Shown one piece after another: positions 22,851-34,349 of a stretch of DNA of 64,000 nucleotides (position 1 is its first letter; the number at the start of each line of letters is the position of its first letter). Origin of the DNA: Micropterix aruncella (Eukaryota; Arthropoda; Insecta; Lepidoptera; Micropterigidae); contig OX155965.1 of the NCBI GenBank assembly GCA_944548615.1, positions 23,087,756-23,151,755 on the forward strand. Direction: 5' to 3'. The notes under the pieces are model-generated. The model was given only the letters and a program-made list of their open reading frames with translations. It searched no databases and was not told the DNA's origin. Made by a program: the position numbers and the translations under genes.

Positions 22851-23249
22851 CACACCCGGGGTTTGCAATGATATTACATCGGCTTTATATCGAATTTGTT
22901 TAGCATCTTACTTATTCGATCGGTCACGCCCATGACGTATGGTAAGAATGCTCGTGAACTGCTCGATATTTTAGTTTCGACTGCGTGTCTCGTGACTATT
23001 TCGGTAAACGTTTTTTCTGAGGACATCGTTGACACGTTTTATCTCCTGCGGAAAAGGCTGAGCGTCGCATAGATCGCATGCTCGATTCCCGAGCGGCATT
23101 TGCAATGAACGTAGATGGCAGGGAAAATGGTATGGGCTGGCATGCAAATATCTGTCCGTATGTATGGGCTTTCGATACCTTGTATATCCCAGAGTATTAT
23201 CACTTCTCTTCGTCACTTTGACATCAAAAAAAGCCAGAGAGCCGACCTT

Positions 23250-23480
23250 TTCTACACATAGGTGAATCTCATTTTTGGGTGTATGGAGTTACATGACCCA
23301 GGGATTCTTCCCCCATTTGAATTAGAAGTAGAAGGTGCTTCCATCCATTAGGATGCAGAAGGTGTCGTCCACGTAGCGAAGCCAGAGAACGGGTTTAATT
23401 TTGGAGGTTTTATAGCTAATTCTTCAAAATATTCTATGTACAAGTCGCTAAATAATCTGTCGATTTGTTTATTACAGAAA
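23250..23480 (-). pseudogene. Reverse transcriptase fragment, Penelope-like
   Basis: On the minus strand DRLFSDLYIEYFEELAIKPP is followed, after a frame change, by LWLRYVDDTFCILMDGST. YVDD is the catalytic palm motif, and DLYIE.FEE.A before it is the characteristic Penelope-like spacing. Nothing similar to the earlier RT blocks appears up to the inverted terminal segment at 23585. Confidence 0.8.
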
Positions 23481-23724
23481 TGAGCAGGATGTTATGTTAA
23501 TAGGAATGTCTTCAGGCCTTAGTTTATGTGTCACCCCTGTAAAACATTCCGAAATAGAAAAATTCGTAAAATGAGACTCGACAACTACCCTGGACAACGG
23601 TAATTGCAACATCGCCGAAACGACGGATATTACAAACTTCACGCGGTAAATTCGTGTTTATCTTATTTATGATGTTAAACAACCGCGATAGCCTTCGATT
23701 TCATATATAACGTAGTTGTGCGTA

Positions 23725-24289
23725 GGTGTTCGTATCTGGGCAGGGAGGAGGACGTTTTCAAAGGCTCGATTTTGCGCTCGGCTCTCGATCTTGTTAGAGC
23801 AGCTCATTGAATAGTCTGAAGGCGTCGAAGACGTCGGCATCTGATTAGCGTGGTCATTGCAGCGGCGACGCGCTGCGAACCGGTAGCGAACGACACGCTC
23901 GACATTGTCCATTGATGATGAGAATCGATCCACCTAGCGCTACTACGGCTGCAGCCGTGGGAGAAAATCTTATAGATTACAACTAGCAGATGCGTTGGAC
24001 TAGTTTAAGCAATCGTGGAATAGCTCACTATAGGCAGGGGCGGCGACTTATCAAAATTTGGGAGGGAGGGGGGATTATTGGTATTTGAATTGTGCTCCGG
24101 GCGCGTACGAAAGGTGCTAGTCTTTATGAGGATTTATGAAAATATTTTTATTTTACAATAAAACATGGTGCAATGGCGGACTTACTGCTATATAAAGAAT
24201 ATATTCCAGTAAATCAACATGTTGATGTGACAAAAAGAGTAGGCAAAATTGAAGCTTTATTAGTTAAAATATATAATTAAATTTTAAAT
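23725..24289. other. No recognised gene
   Basis: A moderately GC-rich patch (23740-23960) leads into AT-rich DNA. The minus frame at 23667-23933 overlaps the Penelope-like terminus and carries no motif. Confidence 0.4.
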
Positions 24290-24665
24290 TGTAGGGAATG
24301 TTATGCATTTTTTGCGTATCTAAAGTAAAGTGTAAAAAAGCATTGAATATTCAAATAGGACATAAGTACACATATAAATACATACATATATTATTATATA
24401 AACAAATAAATAAACTGCCAAAATAAGGCAAGGAAAGGGAAGGGATAAGAAAAATGTTTGAATTTGTGGTTCATTTATTTTATAAAAGGGTGACTTTTCA
24501 ATGATTGCTTAGAGCTCGATAGCGAGCTAGGTCCTTTAATAGCTGGAGAAAGCTGATTCCACAGTCGAGCTGCATTTACGGAGTAGGAGTAGGGCAGAAA
24601 AGTGGTTTTGTGATATGGGATACGTAGAGAATTATTCTGACTTAAATCACTTTATGGATGTTTTT
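24290..24665 (-). pseudogene. LINE 3' end, RT C-terminal fragment
   Basis: The minus strand reads LSQNNSLRIPYHKTTFLPYS, then SVNAARLWNQLSPAIKGPSS and KQSLKSH. RI.....T.F...S.SV.AARLWN.LP..I...SSL..FK is the extreme C-terminus of CR1/L2/Jockey-group ORF2. The 3' untranslated part (24380-24450) shares AAACTGCCAAAATAAGGCAA-like sequence with 37080-37130, so the two are tails of one family. Confidence 0.75.
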
Positions 24666-25227
24666 ACACCGCCAAAAGTCGTTCAAGCTATTTTGGAATA
24701 TGCGCATCATTTTGATTAGCAAAATAGCTTTTTTGTCACTAGAATAGGAAAAGATTAGAATAGGTAAATGCTCATCACAATAATAATGAGTGAAATACGA
24801 TGATTTAGTGAAAAAGTATTGACATATTACTATTACAACAAACTAGAAAATACCAAGTTCATAAAGGGTTGATATATAGATATGAAAACAGCTGGATTAA
24901 GAATTACCTTTACAATTAGATACAATTACTTTTAGAAATATTTACCCTAATATAAATACCTCAAAGTCTTAAAGTAATATCTCTGTATGGTACCTTATTG
25001 GCTTACGGGTGGCTACTTAAATGATAGGTATTGATTCTGTGTAGAGTTCTCTTAAATACTTGGTACAACCACCCCAACCAATAATACTATCGGAGATTCA
25101 CACAAGGCATAGTATACAAATGTATTCATAGTCATGTCCATTATCTCAGCACAGGAACCACGTAGCCCCTTTCTAGAGATAGTTACCAAAAGTACGTCTA
25201 TCTCTAGGTATAACCTAAATGAATTAA

Positions 25228-26059
25228 GGGGGTATTCTGGTCTATGAATTTGAAATAATGTTTTTTTTTCCTTTGCGTATTTTCAAAGTTTAGACCTTTA
25301 GGAATATGTACTGTACATTTTTCTTCTCGAGTTACAGCGACTTTTCTGACGTGGCAAATAAGCCGATAATGCTGAAACGAATCGATTAATAAACCATCGT
25401 ACTATAATGCAATCCCCGACTTTACGATTATGAAGCTAGAACAGCTCGCAAAACTTCAGAAAATGTTAATTTTCTGAAGTAGAACCAAATGTGAGAATTA
25501 AGTACATACTATTATCTGAGTTACGCTTCCGAAACTTTGTCTCAAACTTTAAACGCTTTTTTTTCGAAACTACTTTTTTCGACCTAGTTGACATGATATC
25601 TCAAATTCTACTTAAACGATTTATTTAAATTTTGGTGGAAATTTCCGTATCAAAAAACATCTTTGCTTACCCCTCGATATCCAGGATCATCAATTTTGAA
25701 AGAAAAAAAGAAACTGCTATATAAAAAAATGGAAAAATAAAAAAACAGTGGCATTTCTTTTAATCGTCTTCATTTTGCGGAAAAAAAATATTTTTTTTCA
25801 AGGTCCTGTCCATTGCGAAGTAATCAAGATTTATTTGTTTTACTTTATTTCATAACACTATAAAGGTTGGAAACATGTCAACCAGGACTCAACTTATTTT
25901 TTAGCCCCCTTTTCGCTAAGCTTTAACTCTTTAATTTTTTTTTTGTATTCTTGAAACGGTAATGAAGATTTTGTAAAAAAATGGATTGTAAAAATGTTTT
26001 TTTTTGTATCAAACTCGGAAAAACGCCTAAAATGTAGGCCTCTAGACCAGAATACCCCC
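25228..26059. mobile_element. TTAA-flanked MITE, family T2
   Basis: An 832-bp element lies between exact TTAA sites (25224-25227 and 26060-26063). Its terminal inverted repeats GGGGGTATTCTGGTCTA and TAGACCAGAATACCCCC are perfect over 17 bases. The interior is AT-rich without an open frame of interest. TTAA duplication with GGGG ends suggests mobilisation by a piggyBac-type transposase encoded elsewhere. The interior differs from family T1. Confidence 0.85.
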
Positions 26060-26063
26060 TTAA

Positions 26064-27000
26064 ATTATGCAGCTGAGGCAAGCGAGACATACTACACCAC
26101 CTAACTCTTTACTATGTTATGTGGGCGTAGTGATCTGGGAACTATCGCTGTAGTGAGCGCGAGCGTGTTGTCACTATCTGCACCGATTATCGTGCTGAAT
26201 AATTTATTATTTTTTGATCTTCGCGGTAATACAATCAGGTATTACTATCGCGAGCCATGTTCAGCGATGCTTCCAACTCGTGTGAAGATAGCAGCAGCTC
26301 GGGTAGATCGCGTACCCAGATTGGGTTGAGTGATGTTCTCAAAGTATTTTAGAGAAGGATTTTCCGATAAGTTTTTTTTTGTTAATAAAGCACATGATAA
26401 GAATTCCTACACACAGTAGAGTCAAAATTCTACTCGAATATTTATACAAGTACATACATGAGGTATTCATACCGCACGGACTCATCCATCGCTCCCTGGA
26501 TTTATATTCACTCTCCTGAATCAAACAAGGCTATCAACACAATTACAACATTTTAAAAATCTGTTACGTCTTGGTTGATAAAGGAAAGGAGGATAAATAT
26601 AGATAGAACGTTAAGTATCTATCTGCGCTAACTGAATGGTATGTATGGAATGGTAGGTATGTATGAAATGGTTATTAAATTAAAATTAGTAAAAACACGG
26701 TTTTATAATATTTATATTCTTATGATATTATTTGTCTTTATTGCAAAACTTTCATTTATTTTAATGATTATTTTATTAATTGTATATGTACTCATTTACA
26801 TCTCATTTTTATTATTTTACTTATTTTTAATGTCTATAATTAGGTTTGATTATATTACTGTCAATTATGATAGCTTACATACTTTTTATTTGTGCATCGT
26901 TTTTTTTATTATGAGTAAGCTATGGTTAAAATTTTATATATTTATATAAAAACAAGTCTGCCGTTACTGAAAGTTAACAATTGTATGTAAAATTATATTT
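26064..27000. other. No recognised gene
   Basis: A short GC-richer patch (26110-26330) is followed by very AT-rich DNA. The 102-codon frame at 26641-26949 is a hydrophobic, Ile/Phe/Leu-rich product of AT composition and is not accepted as a gene. Confidence 0.5.
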
Positions 27001-27303
27001 ATTACTGTTTTTATTAAAATATTTGTGGTTTGTGTATTTATTCATATAGATACATGTATATCTCCAAAATGTACTCAATCAGACCTTTCATTTGACACTA
27101 AACACGATATATTTATGTTAATTTGTTGATATTTGTACATTTAGACAACTACTTACTTGATATTTAGACAATTAAGTTACCCTATAACACTCGGGACGAC
27201 ATAACGGTTCTAACAATACTATACACTTTTAAATCGGTTTACGCGTTTAGTAGTTTTGGTGGAATAACGAAACGCAAAACATACATAGATGAACCCTGAA
27301 CAC
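27001..27303 (-). repeat. GTGTTCAGGG dispersed repeat, inverted copy
   Basis: Reads on the minus strand from GTGTTCAGGGTTCATCTATG to the ACCACAAATATTTTAATAAA end. It is homologous to 767-1064 and directly adjoins a SINE-like fragment at its end. Confidence 0.75.
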
Positions 27304-27385
27304 CGCACGTTGCGCAAACCGACCAGGAGCCCCAGAAGATTTACTCCTGGGGGAAACTGGTCCTCAGGCCAGAGTCCTACCCGCA
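27304..27385 (-). repeat. SINE-like family fragment
   Basis: CGCACGTTGCGCAAACCGAC and TCAGGCCAGAGTCCTACCC match the 5' half of the family. It is cut on both sides. Confidence 0.75.
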
Positions 27386-27404
27386 CAAGCAAAGAAGACG
27401 GAAG

Positions 27405-27700
27405 GGTAGTGGGGCTGGGGGGGGGGGGAATGTCTGTAATGAATGAAAGTAAATGTCTCTCTAGAGATTTTTTAAACCCGCTGAGGTTTACAAGTTATTT
27501 TATGGGCATGGTCAAGGAATTCCAGAGTCGGGCCGCCTGCATTGCGAAAGACCTGGACATGAAAGTTGATGAATGCTGAGGTATAGCCAGTGATATATTT
27601 TCCTGAGAGAGCAATGGAAAGCCTTGTGATGGAAGCGGAGAGTAGAAATTATACAAATAAGAAGGCATGTTTGACATGACACTGGCGAGTATGTGAAAAT
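27405..27700 (-). pseudogene. LINE RT C-terminal fragment
   Basis: The minus frame reads SRSFAMQAARLWNSLTMPIK, a stop, then LVNLSGFKKSLERHLLSF. This is the same AARLWN.LP....S...FK..L..HLL C-terminus seen at 24.5, 30.9 and 37.2 kb, from a distinct family judging by the sequence. Inactive. Confidence 0.7.
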
Positions 27701-28050
27701 CCCGACATCGTCTAATGGGGAGCCACTCGTTTTACCTGTTTGCTTTGTTGGTTGTGTGCTTTTGTGTTGCTTGTGTGCTTTTGTGATCAAGTGATTCGAA
27801 CAATATTGATGGTTTTTAATCCCTCCCCTCTCTCAAAACAATATTCATAGAGTTTGAAAACCCTTGTCGAGTTTGACCCGTTTGTCGTCGTCTTTACGAT
27901 TACCGCTTCGCATTTCGTTGTTTTCAACTTTGAATATAAATATATGAAAATAGCGAATTGCCGCCTACATGCTGCCTGTAATGACAGCGTTAATATCACT
28001 GTAGAAGGGCCTAGCTGTCCTGTATAATAATATTATTTAGATATATAATG

Positions 28051-28333
28051 GGCCCGATTGCGTTTCTTTGTGAACTAAAAGTGAAATTAGTTCAAGCGAG
28101 CGACATAGAGTAATGCGTTAGAGCAGATTATGAAACGAACGATCTTCGATAAAAACTACCTATCGAACATATACTCGTCCGAATAAATTTGAACACATTT
28201 CGTGCGGTGTTAGATTCAAATGCTTTATCTTTGGTGGTTCCGTTCATTTCACATTCCGCTCTAGCGTATTGCTCTGTCTCGTTGACACGAACTAATTTCC
28301 GATTTTAGTTCACGAAGAAACGCAATGGAGCGC
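28051..28333. mobile_element. Long-TIR MITE with ATTGCGTTTCTT ends
   Basis: The left arm GATTGCGTTTCTTTGTGAAC with TAAAAGTGAAATTAGTTC mirrors the right arm, whose complement reads CATTGCGTTTCTTCGTGAAC with TAAAATCGGAAATTAGTTC. The inverted similarity extends over about 100 bases per arm. No coding capacity. The target duplication is unclear. Confidence 0.75.
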
Positions 28334-29534
28334 AATAAGAATGGTTCAGAATTTGTTGCGAGTGGGATAGGGATATCAACGAACGGATATCTTGCAAGAC
28401 CACTGCGGTTGTCAGTGTCCTTTGTTTCATTGTTTTCTTCTTGGAGTGTCGTATCTGTCATCAGTCGTAGGAGGTCATGGCTGTGAATCTTACCTCCTTG
28501 GTATAGAAAAGATGTTATAATTCACAGCCACAGTGAACAGGAAGCCAGTGTGTTCCTTTACTTTTGCCTTCCACGCCGCTATTGGAACGATGACCGTGGA
28601 CCGTGGGTACAGCACACACCTAAATCTAGTTTCATTCATAGCAATCAGCCCGTAATAAACAAGCCTTTTTCTAGTTATTAAATAAAATCCGTAGCAATAA
28701 ATAAAAAAATCCATAAGCGATTATTATAAATAGCATATTTTGTTATAAACGTTATAACAGGCGTCTCTCAATTCCAACCTCATCTTGATTTGAATCCAAA
28801 CTTCATTGAAATCACGAGGAATCGCCGAAATCTGGAAGACCAGACATGCTAACCGAAGAACAACAGCTGACATTCTGAGGATTCTGAACGGTGAAATCAT
28901 AAAAACAAACGCCCTAGCGGCCTGGTTACTGTCAAATTTTGACCCAACTATTGTGCCCCTTTTATAATCAAAATGTGACTTTAAGCAATCTTGGCTATCA
29001 TAAATTAATACTACTATTTTGTCACTTTACTCTAATGAAAACAATAACCACAATATTTCAAAAAGTGGTAGGATACGCTGAGATAAATATTGTGGCATGT
29101 GAGTATGTAAAGTAATGTTGTGGCAAGTAAAGCTGTGGTATATATTGATATGTATGACTACTGTTGATGACGTCACGTAACGGGGCGAAATGCAAAGATT
29201 ACGGCGGACCGTAATACAAATGGTTGTAAATTTAGTAAAATAAATCAAATTCAAGAATCAAAGACCTTTCGATAAAAAAGTCAAGAAAATGCTCCATAAA
29301 CGCAATGAACGAAAACAGAGTGCCGACTGCCTTGTTTGACATTTCCAATTCCATCACCCATGCGATACTTAACTTAACGTGTTTTCTCGTAACCGCCGAA
29401 TTAAGAGAAGGGCTAGGTGAAAAATTTGGAAAAAAAATCTCTCGGTCTGTAGATGTGTCATCAAAACAGAAAAATAAAAAAGTCATCAAAATGGAAAAAC
29501 AAGTAAAGATAGCGCCATCTGCTGGCTTTCCGCG
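28334..29534. other. No recognised gene
   Basis: Mixed AT-rich DNA; no repeat found in the window and no coding motif in the small frames on either strand. Confidence 0.45.
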
Positions 29535-29720
29535 CGGGAAAAGGGTGGAGGGGGTTTGGGAGAGGGTGGGTTTGGGGAGAGAGAGAGAGAGAGAGGAATG
29601 GGGGTTGGGAGAAGGTTAGGGGATAGGGGAGGGGGAAGTGTCGGGAGGGTGGGGAGTGGGGGCGGAGGGGAAAGTGATGTAATTGAGGAAGGGGGAGGGT
29701 TTAGGGGGTTTGGCGCAAGA
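29535..29720 (+). repeat. G-rich purine tract
   Basis: Almost uninterrupted purines with many runs of three to six G, including a (GA)n part at 29579-29596. On the plus strand this allows many G-quadruplex arrangements. Adjoining AGCGCCATCTGCTGG at 29513 is unrelated. The open frames here are composition artefacts. Confidence 0.85.
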
Positions 29721-30219
29721 GGGAATTGTCTGCATGCCGGGAAAGTCTTGGGATGACATAACTGATTTTTTTAACTCATTATATTATAGTTCAAAACAAA
29801 TTTTAAAGATTTCAATAATTTCACCGCTATTTAGCGTAGAGTTGCTAAAGTAAGCTAAATTGGCGCGAAACTTTTTGTTTACTTTCTGTCACACGTCATG
29901 TGGCGTACGCGTCGCTCTTCGATTGTTCCTGTCCGTTTTCTCCTAGACGTAGGTGACATTCATGATCTTAGATCAAATGTAATCGAATTAATCCAAAGGC
30001 ACCGCAACGTAATCGAATTAATCCAAACAAATATTATTTGTACATAAATAATAAGTATGTTTCCGTTTATTTTTGAAACATTAATCTCAATAAAGTAGCC
30101 ATCGAAGTCGACGAGTTTCAGCTATTTATAATATTATTTACAAGAAGATATCAATTTTTAATATGGCATATATATAGGTTCCAATACTAATTAGACATTT
30201 TAATGTTTAAATAGACTGA

Positions 30220-31255
30220 TTAAACATCAATGCCTCGATCGCCATCATGAACTCTGATCTTCAGGCCATTTGTGAATGGTGTGCGCTGATGGGTCTACTA
30301 ATCAACCCTTTGAAATCCCAGGCTATACTCATTGGAGGTCGTAAATTGCTCTCCAGAGTAAATGTAAAATCCCTTCCGCTTTTAAAACTAAACGATATCA
30401 CCATACCATTGTCGCAAAAAGTGAAAGATCTTGGTCTAATTATCGATGAACATTTATCCTGGCAACCACACGTGGACGAGGTAAGTCGTAAAATATTTGC
30501 TAGTTTTCACCCTCTGCAAACACTCAGAAGATTTCTTCCTATGGACACAAAAAAATCTCTTGCACAGTCTCTCCTCTTGCCTCTCCTTGACTATGCAGAT
30601 GTGGCTTATCTCGATTTATCAGAGGAACTGCTCAACAAACTTGAACGTTTGCAAAATGTATGCATACGATTCATCTTTGGTCTACGTAAGTATGATCACG
30701 TGTCCGACTATAGGGCACAGTTAAAGTGGTTGCCAATACGCCAAAGAAGAAATGTTCATATACTGGCTCTCCTATATCGTGTACTCACCCAACTAACACC
30801 ATCCTATCTCCAGGAGCTTTTTGAACCACTAAGTTCCCACGGTCTCGTACTTCGATCAGCATCTGACAGTTTATTAAAAATTCCGAGTCATAATAGTGAT
30901 TTCTATTCCTATTCTTTCTGTGTCTATGGTGCAAGACTCTGGAACGATCTCCCAGCAAATATACGAAACTCGCCTTCTTTACCATCGTTTAAGACTCACC
31001 TTAAGGATTACTACCTTTCTAAGAAGTAACCAGTTCTTCCCTTTCTCTCCTGTTCCTCTCCCAATTTCCTCTCCTCGGACACTATTAGTCTTAAATTCTT
31101 CCACTTGTCTGTATGTTATGTAATAATCTTTATTTTCACAATGCGCGCATGTACCACTATGTTTAGGTTAGCTGTAAGACATTGCCATGTGGCAATAAGC
31201 TCGCCTTTTTTTGTATACTTTTTAAGTGCAAATAAAGAGTTTATAAGTATTAATC
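30220..31255 (+). mobile_element. 5'-truncated CR1/L2/Jockey-group LINE
   Basis: The RT is truncated just after the catalytic YADD position. The coding part ends at 31029, and a pyrimidine-rich 3' untranslated region runs to AATAAAGAGTTTATAAGTATTA near 31255. No clear flanking duplication. Confidence 0.75.
30247..31029 (+). CDS. LINE reverse transcriptase, C-terminal 260 residues
   Basis: An uninterrupted 260-codon frame begins DLQAICEWCALMGLLINPLK (the block just after YADD), followed by VKDLGLIIDEHLSWQPHVDE, LERLQNVCIRFIFGLRKYDH, LKWLPIRQRR and a C-terminal SFCVYGARLWNDLPANIRNS..FK..L motif. It contains the thumb and the conserved C-terminal part of CR1/L2/Jockey-group ORF2 but no catalytic Asp pair. 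The reading frame stays in phase upstream to about 30220. The Met is an internal residue and not a real start. Good preservation suggests recent insertion. Confidence 0.8.
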   Translation: MNSDLQAICEWCALMGLLINPLKSQAILIGGRKLLSRVNVKSLPLLKLNDITIPLSQKVKDLGLIIDEHLSWQPHVDEVSRKIFASFHPLQTLRRFLPMDTKKSLAQSLLLPLLDYADVAYLDLSEELLNKLERLQNVCIRFIFGLRKYDHVSDYRAQLKWLPIRQRRNVHILALLYRVLTQLTPSYLQELFEPLSSHGLVLRSASDSLLKIPSHNSDFYSYSFCVYGARLWNDLPANIRNSPSLPSFKTHLKDYYLSKK

Positions 31256-31564
31256 TATCTAGATAGAATATCATCTATTGATGGCATTCCTATTAAAAAT
31301 TCGATAGATGCCATTATTCATTGAATGTCATTATTGTTATTTCTGGTTAAAATATTGGGTTTTTTATAATCAGTCGGTCATTAACAAAAAAAAAACATTC
31401 ATTATAAATATTATTATAATGAATGGCCTGAACTACATAAATTACTAAGTATTTATTTATTATTTATTTTATTTTTTTAGGTACATAGGATTAGGTATAC
31501 AGTTCATTCATAGGTCATGTAATCTTATAATAATTATATAAATTATTATATTAGTTTGGCTGTA

Positions 31565-31660
31565 AATGCTATCAGCGCCACCTGCATTTCGCCGTCTCTG
31601 AAGGGCTACCAAATTGTTCTATAGAGTTGTGCAATCTAGCTATTACCATACCTATATTAT
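31565..31660 (-). repeat. Short dispersed repeat, pair with 11165-11250
   Basis: An inverted copy of GGCGAAATGCAGGTGGCGCT with GATAGCATT. Neighbouring similarity fades over about 50 bases. Confidence 0.65.
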
Positions 31661-32354
31661 CAATGGTAATACTATACGATGAACAAAACAGTAAACTGAA
31701 CAGAGACGTGCCAGAAAGTTTACTCTGTGTCGCCGCGAATCGAAAGGGAAAACTCATGCAATAAGTAAGTGAAATCAGTTCGGGAATGTTAATAAAATTT
31801 CGCAAGCGCCGCGGTCTGCCAGACCGCCCACGCGCCGAGAGGGTCAGGTGAACCGCGGCGACCTCTGCGTCCGCCCACCATCTCAAACACTCGCACTGAG
31901 CTGGCAGGCCTAATTCAATTTGACTAAGTTGCGTATTTGCTAATTGTCTAGGAGTAATTTTAAGTAAATCATTTTGGTTCTTGCTTTTGTATGTAGGCTA
32001 GCATCAAATCCAATCAATCATTTATTGTGAACTGCATGTGTGTCATACATGTCTAGAGAGTTAAAGCAGTTTGCTATGTATAAAAAAAATCGGTTGTCTG
32101 TAAAGTCGGTTTACTGACGATAGTTTAACATGACAACGTCATAAGAAAATACTGATGGAATGGTTGCATTTGAAGCAGTTTCATTCAAGATTCTGATATT
32201 GTTTATTATAAACACCCAAAAAATTATGCTTTTATACTCACCGATTTGACTACAACATGTAAATGTATTATTGTATAGCAGTATAATTGTATAATTGTTT
32301 ATTGTTTAAAGTTTATTGTTTTTTTTAATTTGAAAGTTTTAAATCTCAAACTGT

Positions 32355-32530
32355 TAAATAACGGGTTGAGAAGCGTTTGAGCACGCTGCGCCATCTAGCG
32401 GTAGATAATACGTTGTAAATAAACAATATCAGCGACATTTTACCAACCGCTAGATAGCGCATCGTAATGATAGCTTTCATACTTTTTTTTTTTTAATAAA
32501 AGTTGCTTACTTCGTTGCACTTCGTTGTAC
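32355..32530. repeat. Central palindrome of a family M1 element
   Basis: CTGCGCCATCTAGCGGTAGA is mirrored by ACCGCTAGATAGCGCATCG, as in the complete M1 copies. The outer inverted ends are not recognised here, so the copy is decayed. Confidence 0.65.
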
Positions 32531-33145
32531 CCACAAGAAAATTGTCCGTTCAGTAATAACATTCCGTATGTCAAGAATACATATGAAATTATGTCAAGAA
32601 TTTAAATCAATCTAGTGATTTTCATTCTTACTATTTTAGACTGAGGTTAGTAACTAATTCTTGTCGCAACCGGTAGATGGCAGCATTTATATTGAATAAA
32701 AATATAATAAATGGAACGCCTCAGAGCGAGGTAACGCCGCATGAGTCATGTTTTTTCGTGCGTGCAGCAGGCTCCATCGATTTATAAGACGTTGTCACGT
32801 CGATATATTAGGCATATAATTTTTATTAACTATATATATTTACTTGCTGTTATTGCATACCCTTAAGTATAATCGATATAGTTATCACAAGGCAATAAGT
32901 ACCTATATTCATAAAGCTTTCGTTGTTAGATAAGAAATGTATTAAAAAAGCGCAATTTAAAAAAATATACATAGAAGTAATATTGTAAAAAAATGGGACA
33001 AACATTAAGTATGGAAGAGAAATTAAACATAGGTATGGGTAGAGGTTAAATACTCTAAGCCTGAAATGTAGGTAGCCATGTCATAAAATAGTAAAAGAGG
33101 TAAGTAAAAATAGTCGTATGATACAGACAATTATTAAATTGATTA

Positions 33146-33200
33146 TTTGCTTGTACTTATTTGCCCACTTCAAGAATGCTGTATTAATTCTGCAGTAAGA
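33146..33200. repeat. End fragment of a family M1 element
   Basis: TTGCTTGTACTTATTTGCCC then ACTTCAAGAATGCTG matches the right end of M1 (13330-13370, 16530-16570). Confidence 0.55.
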
Positions 33201-33559
33201 CGATAGGCTTACGTGCAAGGTATTGTTTTAAGCTGAGACATAATGTCATAAGAGCCATGTATCACATTTAAGAATACGAAATAATTACTTATAACATACA
33301 TTAATGAGTTCGTAATGGACGGCTAAAATCTAATAAGCTAGTTGACAATTCGTAAGCTAACTTAAGAATGCAAATAGGGAAAATGTGTCCATTTTTAGCT
33401 TTTAATATACTAAAATATTTACAAAAAAATGTGTCATTTCAATTGACTAAAAATTCATAAATATCCAATCAGCATGGAATCCGGGTCATCAGACGTAGAA
33501 AAATTCTCTGAATGCAACGGTATACAATATATTTTCGACCAAAATGACTCAGTCTGTTT

Positions 33560-34050
33560 CAACCATCGATATGATGGGAACCCTCTGAGATCTGAGAACG
33601 ACCCACTTCTCTCGATCCCTGGTCACAATAGTGATTTCTGCTCTCACTCCTTCTGCGTACATGGAGCCCGTCTCAGGAATACTTTACCCACACATCTAGG
33701 AACAGCACCGAATTTGTGTTGCTCTAAACTCTAAACGCAGGCTCAAAGAACACCAAGACGAGCTCATAAATTTCTCTCGTCCCCTCCCCTTCCTCTTCCC
33801 TGCGCCATTATAGGTTTATTGCTTATTAAAATTTCGATTTATGTTTAATTTTCTGTAAATTTTAATGATAGATACATTTGATACGAGCTGCCTTTATAAG
33901 TGATATCAGTAATAGTTGTATGTTATTTTTACCTCAAATCATGTTTTTTCTGTTAGGTTACGGTTAACTGTAAGATATGCTACAAAGCAATAATCTCGCA
34001 GATTCGTTTGAACGAATAAAGCGTTTTATTATTATTATTATTACTATGTA
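33560..34050 (+). pseudogene. LINE 3' end, RT C-terminal fragment
   Basis: The plus strand reads LLSIPGHNSDFCSHSFCVHG with ARLRNTLP, related to the C-terminus of the 30.2-kb LINE (IPSHNSDFYSYSFCVYGARL). A pyrimidine-rich 3' part, an AATAAA near 34014 and an (ATT)n tail at about 34024-34043 follow. Degenerate. Confidence 0.72.
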
Positions 34051-34185
34051 TATTTTCATACTGCCTTCAGTTTCGTGCATCAGGAGCCAGACGCCTTTCG
34101 TTTAAATATCAGATTTCGACATTTTAAAAGGTTGTCCGCTAATGGGACGTACGTCCACTTGAATTTGCTATGTCGCTTCGTAACG

Positions 34186-34256
34186 CTGGGTATCAATGGA
34201 TATCAATGTTATCAACTGGGTATCAATGTTATCAACTGGGTATCAATGTTACGAAC
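34186..34256 (+). repeat. 20-bp tandem repeat
   Basis: CTGGGTATCAATGTTATCAA occurs in about three and a half units, with the sub-word TATCAATG four times. Confidence 0.85.
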
Positions 34257-34349
34257 TACCCAGGTTCGCGCACCAACTCTGTTCCGCGCACCTGCAACTG
34301 CTCCAGTAGTGGATACGTCCGTGAGCGCTCCGAGCGGTGGCGGTAAATG

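Larger units (their letters stand above)
22305..23660 (-). mobile_element. Penelope-like element between inverted ends
   Basis: Minus-strand relic of a Penelope-like retroelement. RT remnants (23250-23480) are followed by a GIY-YIG endonuclease (22463-22850). Both ends carry the same segment in opposite orientation: CTGGACAACGG, TTGCAA, ATCGCCGAAAC, then TACAAACTTCACG (22322-22385 read on the minus strand, 23585-23640 on the plus strand). Inverted terminal segments are a known Penelope-like arrangement. The N-terminal RT half is absent, so the element is internally or 5' deleted. Confidence 0.78.

Noticed and set aside
26641..26949. 102-codon hydrophobic frame that resembles a membrane protein.
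   Set aside because: Composition is fully explained by AT-rich DNA (Ile, Phe, Leu, Tyr); no motif or repeat supports it.
29305..29756. Arg/Gly/Glu-rich open frames.
   Set aside because: They are translations of a purine-rich simple tract.
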